A DNA stretch of 64,000 nucleotides from Thecaphora thlaspeos (taxonomy: Eukaryota; Basidiomycota; Ustilaginomycetes; Urocystidales; Glomosporiaceae): positions 62,001 through 126,000 of the forward strand of contig UWYS01000022.1 of the NCBI GenBank assembly GCA_900291925.1, given 5' to 3'. A program made the translations under genes and the position numbers. Below are positions 55,657 through 64,000 of the stretch, piece by piece. The notes under the pieces were generated by a model. The model saw only the letters and a program-made list of their open reading frames with translations, ran no database searches and had not been told where the DNA came from. Numbering within the stretch: the stretch's first letter is position 1; every line of letters begins with the position of its first letter.

Positions 55657-58078
55657 TCATCGCCGTGTTCGCCGCGTGCTCCGGTTCGATTCACCGCCGC
55701 CGCCGACATTTCGGGTCGACGAGCGTGTAGCGGTAGTCGGCCGGGACGGCGTCGCTGATGCGGTCCCCTCTCTGGCCCCAGATACGGCTCCCTTGCGTGC
55801 GCCCGACGTCGGGCCAGGAGTCGCCTTGGACCGTGTCTGCTTGGCCGGCGTCGAGATCGACTCGCGCGCGGCGCTACCCCTCGCGCGCGATGTCGTCGTT
55901 GCTTTGCTCGACGACTTCTTCGACCTGGCCGCACCGCTACGTCCTTTGTCTCGCTGATCGTCGTCCTCTTCCTCTTCTGCCTCGTCATCATCGTCGTCTC
56001 CCTCCTCATCCTGTTCGTTGTCCCGATCCTCGTCCGCTTCTTCGTCTGCACCCTCGACCTCCGAATCGCTCTGCTCCTCTTTGACGTCCTTCATCTCTTC
56101 GTCGCCATCCTCGGCTGCCGCGTCCGCATTTACGGGCGCATCGCCATCTGCGTCCACCTCCTCCTCCCCACGTAGATGCGTGGTCGAGGCGCGACGGCTG
56201 CTTCGCCGTCTTCGAACGGAAGGTCGGTCCGCCTCGTCGTCATCCTCATCGACGGCGGTCGACGAGCGCTTCCGGGGGTTGGCCGGCTTGGCGGTTGCCT
56301 TCTTGCCGCGGCGTTCGACCGGCGACTGTTCTCGCCCCTCCTCTTCCTCCGCATCTTCTTCGTCGCTTCCCTGGTCGTCTGCCGCGTCTCCCTCCTCCTG
56401 CTCTTCTTCCGCCTCGTCGTCGGCCTGCTTGCGACGACTGTTTCGACCGCGGGCCGCCGCAGCGCCCGTCGAGGCCCTCTTCCCGACCCTTTGAGCGGGC
56501 TTGGTTGCTCTGGTCCCCTTGGCTGTCGTCGCTCTCGCCTTGGAGGAGCCGCGGCGGCTGCTGGATCGAGCGTGGCCTTTTGGACTAGCTGTCTCGTCAC
56601 CATCACCGTCCTCTTCCTTTTCCTCTTCCTCGCTCGCTACCGCCTCTGACTCTGCCTCATCTCCGTCCTCCTTCTCCTCCTCCTGATCGGCATCGTCGTT
56701 GGTGTCCCCTGCGGCGGAGGCCTGTTCCTCGTCCTCTTCTTCATCTGCTTCGCTGTCGTTGCGTCGCCTGCCCCGCTTGCTGACGGACTTCTTCGCAGGA
56801 CGACTTCGACCGTTCCGCTTCGTCGTACTGGCGTCGGCGTCCGTGAGCTCCTCGTCTTCTTCCTCCCCGTCCGACCCGCCGCTCTGTGATTCCTCGGTCG
56901 GGACCCTAGAGCCCCGCCTGCCTCCTCTTCTGCCACCGCTCCCTGTGCCTGCTCCTGGTCCTGGCTTGGCCTTGATGAGGCCGCCTGGACCCTCTTCCTC
57001 GATGCTGGCCGCCTTTCTTCTGGGCGCGATCAGCGGCTCGAACTCGTGCCAGGGAACCAGGTCAAAGTCGCGCCTAGCCATGCCGTCCTCGGTTCCGTCC
57101 GGCTTCTGCCCAAACGACCACGGGTAGAACGAGGCCGGCGCCTTGGCGTCGTTGCGCCGCGCTGCGCCGTAGTCGGGAGCGCCGAAGCGCTGGTAAACGT
57201 AGCGCGACTCGACCTCTGGCGGTCTGACTTTGTTGGCCTTGGACAAAGAGAGCTGCATCTGCTGGCGGCGCTTCCGCTGCGAGGGCGCCGACGGCTCCGA
57301 CGAGGCCGGATCGTCGCCGTTGCTGTCGTTGATGGCGCCGCCGCTGTTGCTGCTTCCGCTGCTGTTGTTGTCACCGTGAGACGTCTCGAAGATGGCACGC
57401 TCCTCCTGTGTGGCGGCCGGCGAGAAGCGACGGGGGGATAGTGTCAGTTGCTGCAGGGATGCTTTGTCCCATATGGAGAACAGGTAACGCGTCGGATGTG
57501 TCTCGAACACTTACCAGCTCGTCGAGGGCCTCCCGGTCAAAGAGCTCGCCCAGTGTGTGCCAGAGTATCTGGGTGTCGACGCGGTGGATGGCGAGATTGT
57601 CAATCTCTGCCTGTACGACCTGAAGCTGCTCCTGTCGTTCTTTTTCGTCGTGCTCGTTGTCGTCGTCGGTGCGGTCGCCCTCTGCGTTGGTGCTGGTGAC
57701 GCTGACGGAGCGCGAGCGAGACGATATGCGACTGCTGGCTGACCTACCGTTCGCTCCGCCCGTCGGCTTGTCCTTGTTGCTGCTTGCCTGAGCCTCTGGC
57801 GATGCTGCCGAGGCAGGTGATCCGGAGATGAGGTGCTTGAGGCGTGATTGGAGGGTAGCATGTTTGCGGTCGAGAGCCTTTTGCGTGTCGTAGAGGACGG
57901 GAAGAAGGTTGAAGTGCCTGTGCGGGCCAATGGGGCGGTGGAGCGAGATGGAGCGCAGGAAGGCGATGTGGACGGCATCATCGTCTGGCAGCGTCACGCT
58001 CGACGCGGGAGACGCGGCGTCCGATGACAGGGACGAGGCCGAGGCCGAGACGACGGGCGCAGCCGGTGATGGCGGCAT
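55657..58078 (-). CDS. EAF7: NuA4 histone acetyltransferase subunit EAF7 (CT20 family)
   Basis: Minus-strand exons 58078-57515 and 57405-55657 give 770 aa. EAF7 (MRG-binding) belongs to the NuA4 acetyltransferase and, with Eaf3 and Eaf5, a separate nucleosome module. The conserved N-terminal CT20 domain spans about 35-200: DDDAVHIAFLRSISLHRPIG, PHRHFNLLPV, IHRVDTQILWHTLGELFD and REALDEL|EERAIF across the phase-0 intron. FYPWSFGQKPDGTEDG and FDLVPWHEFEPLI follow, then a very long Glu/Asp/Lys/Ser low-complexity tail with basic Arg/Ala patches. Yeast Eaf7 has 425 aa; the extra length is almost all in that charged tail. It is divergent from the BSP-type metallopeptidase. Confidence 0.88.
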
Positions 58079-59297
58079 CGTTGCGGTGTGATCTGATGTC
58101 TTCTGCGAGAGGCGGCAGATGGTAGACGGATGCTTCCGACGAGGGTCAGGAAGGACCAGCTCGGGAGGTGCCGTGGCGCAGGAGGATGAATGACCGGGCC
58201 GTTCCGAGACAGAGAGCGTGGCCCGGAAGCTTATAAGTCGTCCGCGCTGCGCCGTGTGTGCGACGGACGAGCCGATGAGACGTGATGTGCTGCGCGGGCG
58301 TAGGAGTAGTGTGATGGTAAAGGTAGTGACTCGACGAGGTCGTGGCTGGATGGTTTGATGCAGAGGGTCTCGAGGTCACATTGCTAAGGAAGAAAGCAGC
58401 AGGCTAGAGAGGCCCAGGAGCAGGCGGCTCAACGGAGTCCAAGTGGAGATCAGGCGCTGCTTCCATGAGGATCGGGAGCTCAGACTCGACCTCCCGAGGC
58501 ACTCGGCGCGACGCTCGGACGCTGCGCTCGGACCCTGGCGGGGGGAGCTTGTTCGGAGCGTTGGCCTTGTTGGCTTCGGGCTGTGCCGCCTCTCCTAGCC
58601 ATCATCTGTCTAGGCGCTGCCCCATCATCAACCTCTAACTACCCTCTGACCCAACTTTTCCCACACTACTTTGAGCTCTTTGGGTACTACCCGAACGCCG
58701 AACTAAGCTCACTCTTTCGACCGAGCATCGGGGCTACACCGGCTCGCGACTAGGCTCACCCCGCCTCTGTCTGCGCCCGCGCCCGCGCCCTTTCCTCTCC
58801 CGTTGCCGCCCACCCGCATACTCACCCTTTCCCTCCCACCGCTCCACAATTGCAAGGACTTGGCATTCATCCATATTGGCGCACTTGCGCCGTAAGCAGC
58901 GCCGCGCTGGACTCCTTCTTTGCCTTCTTTCCCGCTTTGAACATTCGAGCCATCGCTCCGTCGCCAGAGGTGAGAGCTCCGCATCGTGCCCCTAGGCGCA
59001 AGTCGGCTAACTTGCTCCTGTATAAGTGGGCCATCCTCCTCTTCTCCTGCTCCATCAACCCTTCGTTTTAGTTCACCGTCCCTTCTAAGCTATATACAGA
59101 TCGCTATCCTGCCAGCTCACGCCTCGCCAGCACCCACCTTTCTAGGTAGCCTCAGCTGACGCTCATATCCTCACCGCTTCTACTCTGGCATCTATCTGCC
59201 TCACCTCGAACCCAATTTCCATCGCCTTCTCATGCACAGCCAATCTCGACGAATTGTGCTGCTTGAGCTGCGAGCTCCGGCAATTCGATAGTACGCG
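58079..59297. promoter_or_regulatory. Divergent region EAF7 / BSP-type metallopeptidase
   Basis: No gene. TATA-like strings occur at about 58229 (CTTATAAG, a palindrome) and about 59022 (GTATAAG). The plus strand is C/T-rich from about 58750 to 59250, a likely leader for the 59298 gene. Confidence 0.55.
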
Positions 59298-60983
59298 ATG
59301 ACACCTCGCAACGCAGACAACGTCGGTCTGGACGTCGACAACGACGGCTCCGACTCCGACTTGGACTTTGTCGAGGTTGGAGAACAGGCTCGGCTACTCT
59401 CGAGCCCGGTCCTGTCGCAGGCTGGTCAAATGCTTCTGCACACCGAGACGTCAACCATCGTCTCGAGCTGCTCGCATACTCCCGGCGCCGACAGCACCCA
59501 CCGTCGAGCAGTGGAAGGGGACAGCTCCTCTGCAGCTGCAAGTCAGACTGACGCCGTAGAGGAAACGTGCACCGACTCCTTCCTCGCCGCTGGTGACACT
59601 GCCGCTGGTGACACTGCCGCTGCCGCCGCAGCGGCTACAGCGGCAAACGAAGGCCGCACAGTGGGCCCCGCCTCGTTGAACGGTATCGCTGCTGCTGCTG
59701 CTACCTCCCACTCTGTGGCCATCAAGGCGAACCGCTACACCAGGCCCTCGGACCTGCTCGACACGCCCACCTCTCCTGTCGGCCACGACATCCGCCTCCG
59801 TCTCCAGCTCGACGACCTAAGCCACGAGGGCGTGCGCACCTTTTCGGCCAAGCTGTTCCGCGGAAAGCACCTCGTCCACGCCGATGCGATCGAACGCGCA
59901 CTCCAGGCGGTTCGTCTTCACCTCTTCCCGCACTCCAGGCCCGCCTTCCACAATGACCACGGCACCCTGCGCATCGGCAGGGACAAGACAACGCTGACTG
60001 TCGAAAGGGAGGTGCGCAGCATCACGCTTGTGGTGCGCGAGATGGACGGCATCGCCTGTACCCAGGGCATCGTGATCGACGACGCCCACAAGGAGATTCA
60101 CCTCAGCGCCAACTACGTTGAGTCGTTGGTCGAGCGCTGGACCGCCGAGGTCCGCGAGCAAGAAAAAAGGCAGGAGCAGCAAACAAAGGCAGCCGAGTTG
60201 CGAGCGCAGACGTCCACTGAGGTCCCGAAGGCGACGGCAACGATCAGCCCCACGGTCAAAACCCAGCCTACCCGGCTCCCCATGACGCTCACCGCCACCG
60301 GGGTTAGCGTTGCTGTCGCGAGAGAGGCCGCCACGAACCTGGCCCCTCTCCCCGTCCCGCGCAACCCAAAGCGCCGCAACGGGCGCAAGCACAGGGTGCG
60401 CGTCGCCAAAAAGGTTGAGTACGAGCTACGCGGCGTGCTGGTGCACGAGATGGTGCACACGCTCCAGTTCGACGGCGGGGGCACGGCGCCGGGCGGTCTG
60501 ATCGAAGGAATCGCCGACTGGATTCGCCTTAAGGCCGGCTTCGCACCGATCCATTGGCGTCACGACGTACTCGCGAAACGCTGGGATGCAGGGTACGAAA
60601 AGACGGCGTTTTTCCTCGATTTCGCGTCAAGGTACACGGGATCGAGGTTCCTCGTTCCGCATCTAAACCAAGCCCTTGCTTGCCATACGTGGCTGGTCGA
60701 AGATGAGGAGGCCAAGCGATATTTGAGGAAGGTCAGGGAGGGTGGAAGGGAGGTCGATGATGCTGATGAGAGCGAGGAGGAAGAGGAGAAAGGGAAGGTC
60801 GAAGGCGACTGTAGCGACGATAGACTCGCCGATGACGAGGGAAGAGGCAAAGAGCCCTTTACGCTGTTCGAGTGCCTCACGGGCTACAGCATCGGGCACA
60901 TCTGGAGGATGTACAAGCGTTCGGCCAAGGTCAGCAAAGGCGGCAGCGGTGGTGGTGGCGACAGGCCGCCTCTTGGTCATTGA
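59298..60983 (+). CDS. Plant basic secretory protein (BSP)-family metallopeptidase
   Basis: Single exon, 561 aa. The C-terminal half has the zinc-peptidase signature LVHEMVHTLQFDGGG (H383, E384, H387) followed by APGGLIEGIADWIRLKAGF and WDAGYEKTAFFLDF, the order and spacing of the plant/bacterial BSP family. An N-terminal domain at about 155-300 (FSAKLFRGKHLVHADAIERA; REVRSITLVVREMDGIAC) is the pre-peptidase half, interrupted by a roughly 95-residue Lys/Thr/Pro-rich insert before the HExxH. A second acidic insert lies near 480-515. No signal peptide is visible: the N-terminus is acidic (DVDNDGSDSDLDFVEVGE), so it is probably intracellular, unlike its plant namesakes. Peptidase activity is inferred from the motif; the substrate is unknown. 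Confidence 0.85.
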   Translation: MTPRNADNVGLDVDNDGSDSDLDFVEVGEQARLLSSPVLSQAGQMLLHTETSTIVSSCSHTPGADSTHRRAVEGDSSSAAASQTDAVEETCTDSFLAAGDTAAGDTAAAAAAATAANEGRTVGPASLNGIAAAAATSHSVAIKANRYTRPSDLLDTPTSPVGHDIRLRLQLDDLSHEGVRTFSAKLFRGKHLVHADAIERALQAVRLHLFPHSRPAFHNDHGTLRIGRDKTTLTVEREVRSITLVVREMDGIACTQGIVIDDAHKEIHLSANYVESLVERWTAEVREQEKRQEQQTKAAELRAQTSTEVPKATATISPTVKTQPTRLPMTLTATGVSVAVAREAATNLAPLPVPRNPKRRNGRKHRVRVAKKVEYELRGVLVHEMVHTLQFDGGGTAPGGLIEGIADWIRLKAGFAPIHWRHDVLAKRWDAGYEKTAFFLDFASRYTGSRFLVPHLNQALACHTWLVEDEEAKRYLRKVREGGREVDDADESEEEEEKGKVEGDCSDDRLADDEGRGKEPFTLFECLTGYSIGHIWRMYKRSAKVSKGGSGGGGDRPPLGH

Positions 60984-61194
60984 GACACGGTGGTGGGCTC
61001 GCGGCAAGACGACTCCAGAATTGGATCCGGGCTTCGTCCCTACCCACTCGCACCGACTCGAGGGAGGCAGCCACACACAATCTGTCGCCACAACACAACG
61101 CATATCGACATCCGCAAGAACATCGCACCGCATCGCATCGCATCACACATGGCAACGAACAGTATACACATCTCCGCCCGACGACGAATTGACT

Positions 61195-62331
61195 TTACAG
61201 CTTGGCTTTCTCAACGAAACCACCCACTTGACCTCTAACCAACCTCCCTACTCCCTCTCTATACCCTTTCATTGCACCATTTTCGTCCCTTCCTCCCTGT
61301 TGTCCCTTTTGATTCAGTGGTTCCTTCTTCATCCACTCTACCATCCTCTCGTACGCTCTTCCATCACTACTACCAAGTGGAAAACAAAGGTACCAATCGT
61401 CCATATCGAAAGCCTCCACCAGTCCAATCGCATCTCTCCTCAGACTTCCACTCATCAGTTTCGCCGCGTTGAGTCGACAGATGTTGATCTGTGAGGGTGT
61501 GAGGATGCCGAACTCCAATACGTCGATCAGGCCAGAGACGGGTGAAAGGAGACAGACGGAAAGAAGGTAGAATACCAGAACGTCTTCCAGAGCGGTGAGG
61601 TGGGATGACGTGATGGGGGCTGCGTAGTGGGTGGAGAGGTCAGAGAACGGCGAGGAGACGAGTCGGTTGATGACGAGGTAGAAGGAGTGGGCGATGAGAT
61701 ACGAGGCGTGTGCGAGCGAGGCGCGCGTCGAAAGGTCCGTCAGCAGGTGCGATGTCTCTCCCGTCTCGTCGTCCGTCTGGCGCGCCGCGACGCTGGAACG
61801 AAGCTTCTTGAGCTCCAACACGAGCTTCGCCGCACGACAGCCGAGTAGGTCGATGAGCTTCTCCGGTGTCTCGAGGTCAAGGACGTCGTACTTCCTCCCC
61901 CTTTCCAACGCCTGATCCAGCTTCTCTTCGACGATCAGGTCGAGGTACACCAGCTCGGGCATGCGCGTCCCCGTCCCCGCCTTGCGCGCTTCGGCAAGCT
62001 GCTTGATCAGGAAGTTGGCCGCGGGCCCGGCGAGCAGCATCGAGTTTTCGCCTTCGTAGATCAGCCCGGCATTGGGCTGGTTGCGCTCAAAGTCGAAGCC
62101 GCTCGCTTGGCTGAAGCCGTGTCCGCCCTTCGACCGTCGACACCGCTCGATGGCGCCAAGCGACTCGTTGGTTACTGCCGCCTTGAGCACGCTCGAGAAG
62201 CCGTGCACGATGGCGAGCAGAGGTGACGAGCCTTGCGCTTCGAGCTGGCTCATCATTCGATCGTAGATCGTCCGGAGGTGCTGCGAGGCGAACGTGAGGG
62301 CGTAGGCGGCGCTCATGGTGACGTTAACCAA
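61195..62331 (-). CDS. Acyl-CoA oxidase C-terminal half, N-terminally truncated, with PTS1-like AKL end
   Basis: Open frame of 378 aa matching only the second half of peroxisomal acyl-CoA oxidases (usual length 660-720 aa). It contains SAAYALTFASQHLRTIYDRM, the block GAIERCRRSKGGHGFS, and LIYEGENSMLLAGPAANFLI, which carries the catalytic-glutamate region. The helical C-terminal domain ends VEKAKL, a peroxisomal targeting signal variant. The N-terminal and beta-barrel FAD/acyl-CoA domains are absent. No fragment of them is seen in any minus-strand frame up to the window's end, nor a plausible exon chain. Weak similarity continues about ten codons upstream of ATG 62331 (an in-frame PWLLVNV just before the start), suggesting the ancestral exon ran further. 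It may be a pseudogene, a rearranged gene, or a retained half-protein; no internal stop disrupts it. Confidence 0.8.
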   Translation of the reverse strand: MVNVTMSAAYALTFASQHLRTIYDRMMSQLEAQGSSPLLAIVHGFSSVLKAAVTNESLGAIERCRRSKGGHGFSQASGFDFERNQPNAGLIYEGENSMLLAGPAANFLIKQLAEARKAGTGTRMPELVYLDLIVEEKLDQALERGRKYDVLDLETPEKLIDLLGCRAAKLVLELKKLRSSVAARQTDDETGETSHLLTDLSTRASLAHASYLIAHSFYLVINRLVSSPFSDLSTHYAAPITSSHLTALEDVLVFYLLSVCLLSPVSGLIDVLEFGILTPSQINICRLNAAKLMSGSLRRDAIGLVEAFDMDDWYLCFPLGSSDGRAYERMVEWMKKEPLNQKGQQGGRDENGAMKGYREGVGRLVRGQVGGFVEKAKL

Positions 62332-63683
62332 GAGCCAAGGCCCGAGTGCGGCGTAGATCGGAGAAGAGGAGTCGATTGCTGAGAGATGCCCGCTGCGATG
62401 CGACGGATGGAAAGAGGAGCGAACGAGCGATGTGGTGGACCGAAGGAAGGAAGAGGGAAAGGAGCAGCGGGCTTCGTCCTGAGGATGGGGGGCATGAGCC
62501 GGCTGGCTGGCTTCTGCCTCTGGCTGGCCTCTTGACCTGAGCCGGAAGGCCCGGCCCAGCTTCCCTGCACTTGTTCGGACCAGCCTGCCGAAGTTGTTAC
62601 CTGCCTATTTATCTATTATTTGCCCCCAGCCGCGGAGCCTGGCGGCTTGCCATCAGGCAGCGAGCGCGGGCTCGATCTCAGGCCGGATCTTGGCCCGCCT
62701 AGCAAGCTTCGAGCCTGTTGTCCTTGCTCGCCTTTTTGCTCCGCCCTGCCTCTGGCTCAATTTGCATCGCAGCCGGCTCGGTCCGGCCTCTCTGTCGCAC
62801 CCATGGCGCCGCCAGGCGGGATAAGGCGTAGGGCGTAGGGCGTAGCCATGCTCAAGCGCTGCTCTTCCCTCCGTGTGCAAGCGCAGGCGGATGACGAGGC
62901 TGGCTTAGCAGGCAAAAGCACGTACATATGTAACCTTGTATGTATGTAGCTTACACGCACGCTTGGGCCCGCTCTTCAGCTCTCCCGCTCCACACCGAGG
63001 GGGAAAAAGCTAGGCAAGCTGCCAGGCAGGCTGCCAGGCAGGCTGGAAAAGGCAGGCAGCTGCAGGCGCAGGCTGACCGTCTGCGGCAGCGCGGCACGGC
63101 TGAGTGAGTCGGGGTCTGGCCTGGGGTCGAGCGATACCAACGACCAGCCTGCGCTCGCTCGCTCGAGGCCTTGCCTCATAAAGGCATGACGGCCCTCTCT
63201 AAGTTCACCCGCAACTCGCTGCTCAGCCTCTCAGCCACCCACTATCCACCTCCATCGCCGCCACCTGCCAGCACCATCTTGCCTCGTTCCTCTTTCCCAG
63301 CTCGCACCGCCGTCCTTCTTCCGCATCAGCCCTCTTCTTGCTGGCCCTCATCGTTCCTCTCTTCGGCACTTCCATCTCCTCCTTTCACACTGATCCCTCT
63401 CGATATTTTCCCCCGCGGAGTGATCTCCGCCTCTTAGCGTCGGTCGCCACTCGACCAATATAGCCGCTCCATAGTACTCTTCCCGGCTTCACCTGCCAAT
63501 TGACTTGGTAGCCCCTACCCTTCACCACCCACTCGAGGCGAAAGCTGAGGCTTCTCTGCTTCAGAGCAGCTCGGTCGACCGCGACAAAAGAGTAGCTGCC
63601 GCCTAGGCCCCTCGCCCCGCCTAGCACCCGGCCAGCCATTCCTCCTGGTTCCGCTGGATAAGTTCTTCCGCCACCGTTCGACC
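62332..63683. other. Intergenic region upstream of the truncated acyl-CoA oxidase and the right-edge gene
   Basis: No supportable gene. It contains imperfect direct repeats of a GGCAGGCTGCCA unit at about 63010-63065, with weak inverted similarity to 62637-62655, and a C/T-rich leader from about 63220 to 63420. If the acyl-CoA oxidase were complete its N-terminal exons should lie here; none is recognisable. Confidence 0.55.
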
Positions 63684-64000
63684 ATGTCGCACCACAATGC
63701 CTTCACCAACCCTACCTGGCTTCGCCACAAGGTCAGCGTCACCGTTCAGGGCAAGGCCTTCGTCGACGTTCGCCCCGGATCCTCGTACGTCGAGGTCGAG
63801 CAGAACCTTTCCCAGCCCTGGTCAGATTTCTATACCGCCCTCAGGAAAAGGGTGCTGGCCGAGCATCGCACCGTCGGCTACCGTAGCCTCGACCAGATGG
63901 ACGTCTTTGCCAAGCTGAGCAGCCCGCTGGCAGGCTGCATCCCCTTCTTGGGTGCTAATTCGAAGCCCTCCATGGCCGCGCGGAAGGAGAGTGTCTACTA
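63684..64000 (+). CDS. Unrecognised protein, N-terminal part only (cut by window)
   Basis: From ATG 63684 (context CGACCATGTC) the frame is open to the window end, 105 codons. It reads MSHHNAFTNPTWLRHKVSVT then GKAFVDVRPGSSYVEVEQNL and WSDFYTALRKRVLAEH. Composition and codon use look coding and no low complexity is present. I do not recognise the family; no signal peptide or membrane segment is visible. It is divergent from the truncated acyl-CoA oxidase. Confidence 0.65.
   Translation, partial: MSHHNAFTNPTWLRHKVSVTVQGKAFVDVRPGSSYVEVEQNLSQPWSDFYTALRKRVLAEHRTVGYRSLDQMDVFAKLSSPLAGCIPFLGANSKPSMAARKESVY

Noticed and set aside
55675..55705. Possible tRNA T-loop (GGTTCGATT)
   Set aside because: Lies inside the EAF7 coding tail and has no matching stems.
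62630..63080. Large inverted repeat or element end
   Set aside because: Only short, imperfect GGCAGGC-type similarity between arms; better explained as local direct repeats.

Overview
The window is nuclear DNA from a fungus, almost certainly a basidiomycete and plausibly a smut relative (Ustilaginomycotina). Genes are GC-rich, with few to moderate short introns (about 85-190 nt, one of 334 nt), mostly GTGAGT-type donors and CAG acceptors. Gene content is typically fungal: DUF2433, CGR1, EAF7, RQC1, ELG1, carboxy-cis,cis-muconate cyclase, SCO1. The lineage call is inference from gene style; no species is claimed. I see no rRNA, tRNA, CRISPR array or intact transposon.

Layout, left to right. 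A LIM-domain-binding (Ldb1/PtaB-like) coregulator runs off the left edge (1-2334, minus). It faces ARS2/SERRATE (4430-7681, plus). Next is the arginine-specific carbamoyl-phosphate synthase large subunit with a mitochondrial-type presequence (9135-13394). An 8-kb stretch without a supportable gene follows (13395-21439), saturated with the short motif TACTGTA/TACAGTA. A bHLH transcription factor (21440-22920) ends this stretch. After another 2.5-kb gap come a DUF2433 metallophosphoesterase-like protein with an RRM (25486-28384, minus), CGR1 (29649-30385, minus), a carboxymuconate cyclase (31283-32734), a cyclophilin-40 (33275-34477), and a GMC oxidoreductase whose reading frame is broken twice (35987-38282).

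The second half is dense and enriched for gene-expression and chromatin genes: CBP80 (38545-41908, minus), SPT4 (42464-42964), cyclin C (43281-44898, minus), the CAAX protease RCE1 (45410-46980), the PCNA-unloader ELG1 (47080-50791, minus), the ribosome-quality-control factor RQC1/TCF25 (51249-54030, minus), the copper chaperone SCO1 (54421-55434), the NuA4 subunit EAF7 (55657-58078, minus), a plant-type basic-secretory-protein metallopeptidase (59298-60983), a C-terminal-only acyl-CoA oxidase ending in AKL (61195-62331, minus), and the start of an unrecognised gene at the right edge.

Most genes lie in divergent pairs sharing 0.4-2 kb promoters (Ldb/ARS2, CGR1/cyclase, CBP80/SPT4, cyclin C/RCE1, RQC1/SCO1, EAF7/BSP). 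Functionally, ARS2 and CBP80 act in one complex on capped RNA. SPT4, cyclin C (Mediator kinase module), EAF7 and the Ldb-like coregulator act on transcription. CGR1 and RQC1 act on ribosome biogenesis and quality control. The most unusual material is the motif-rich gene-free region, echoed by a small cluster at 34.9-35.7 kb, followed by the broken or truncated genes (GMC oxidoreductase, acyl-CoA oxidase, RQC1 tail).
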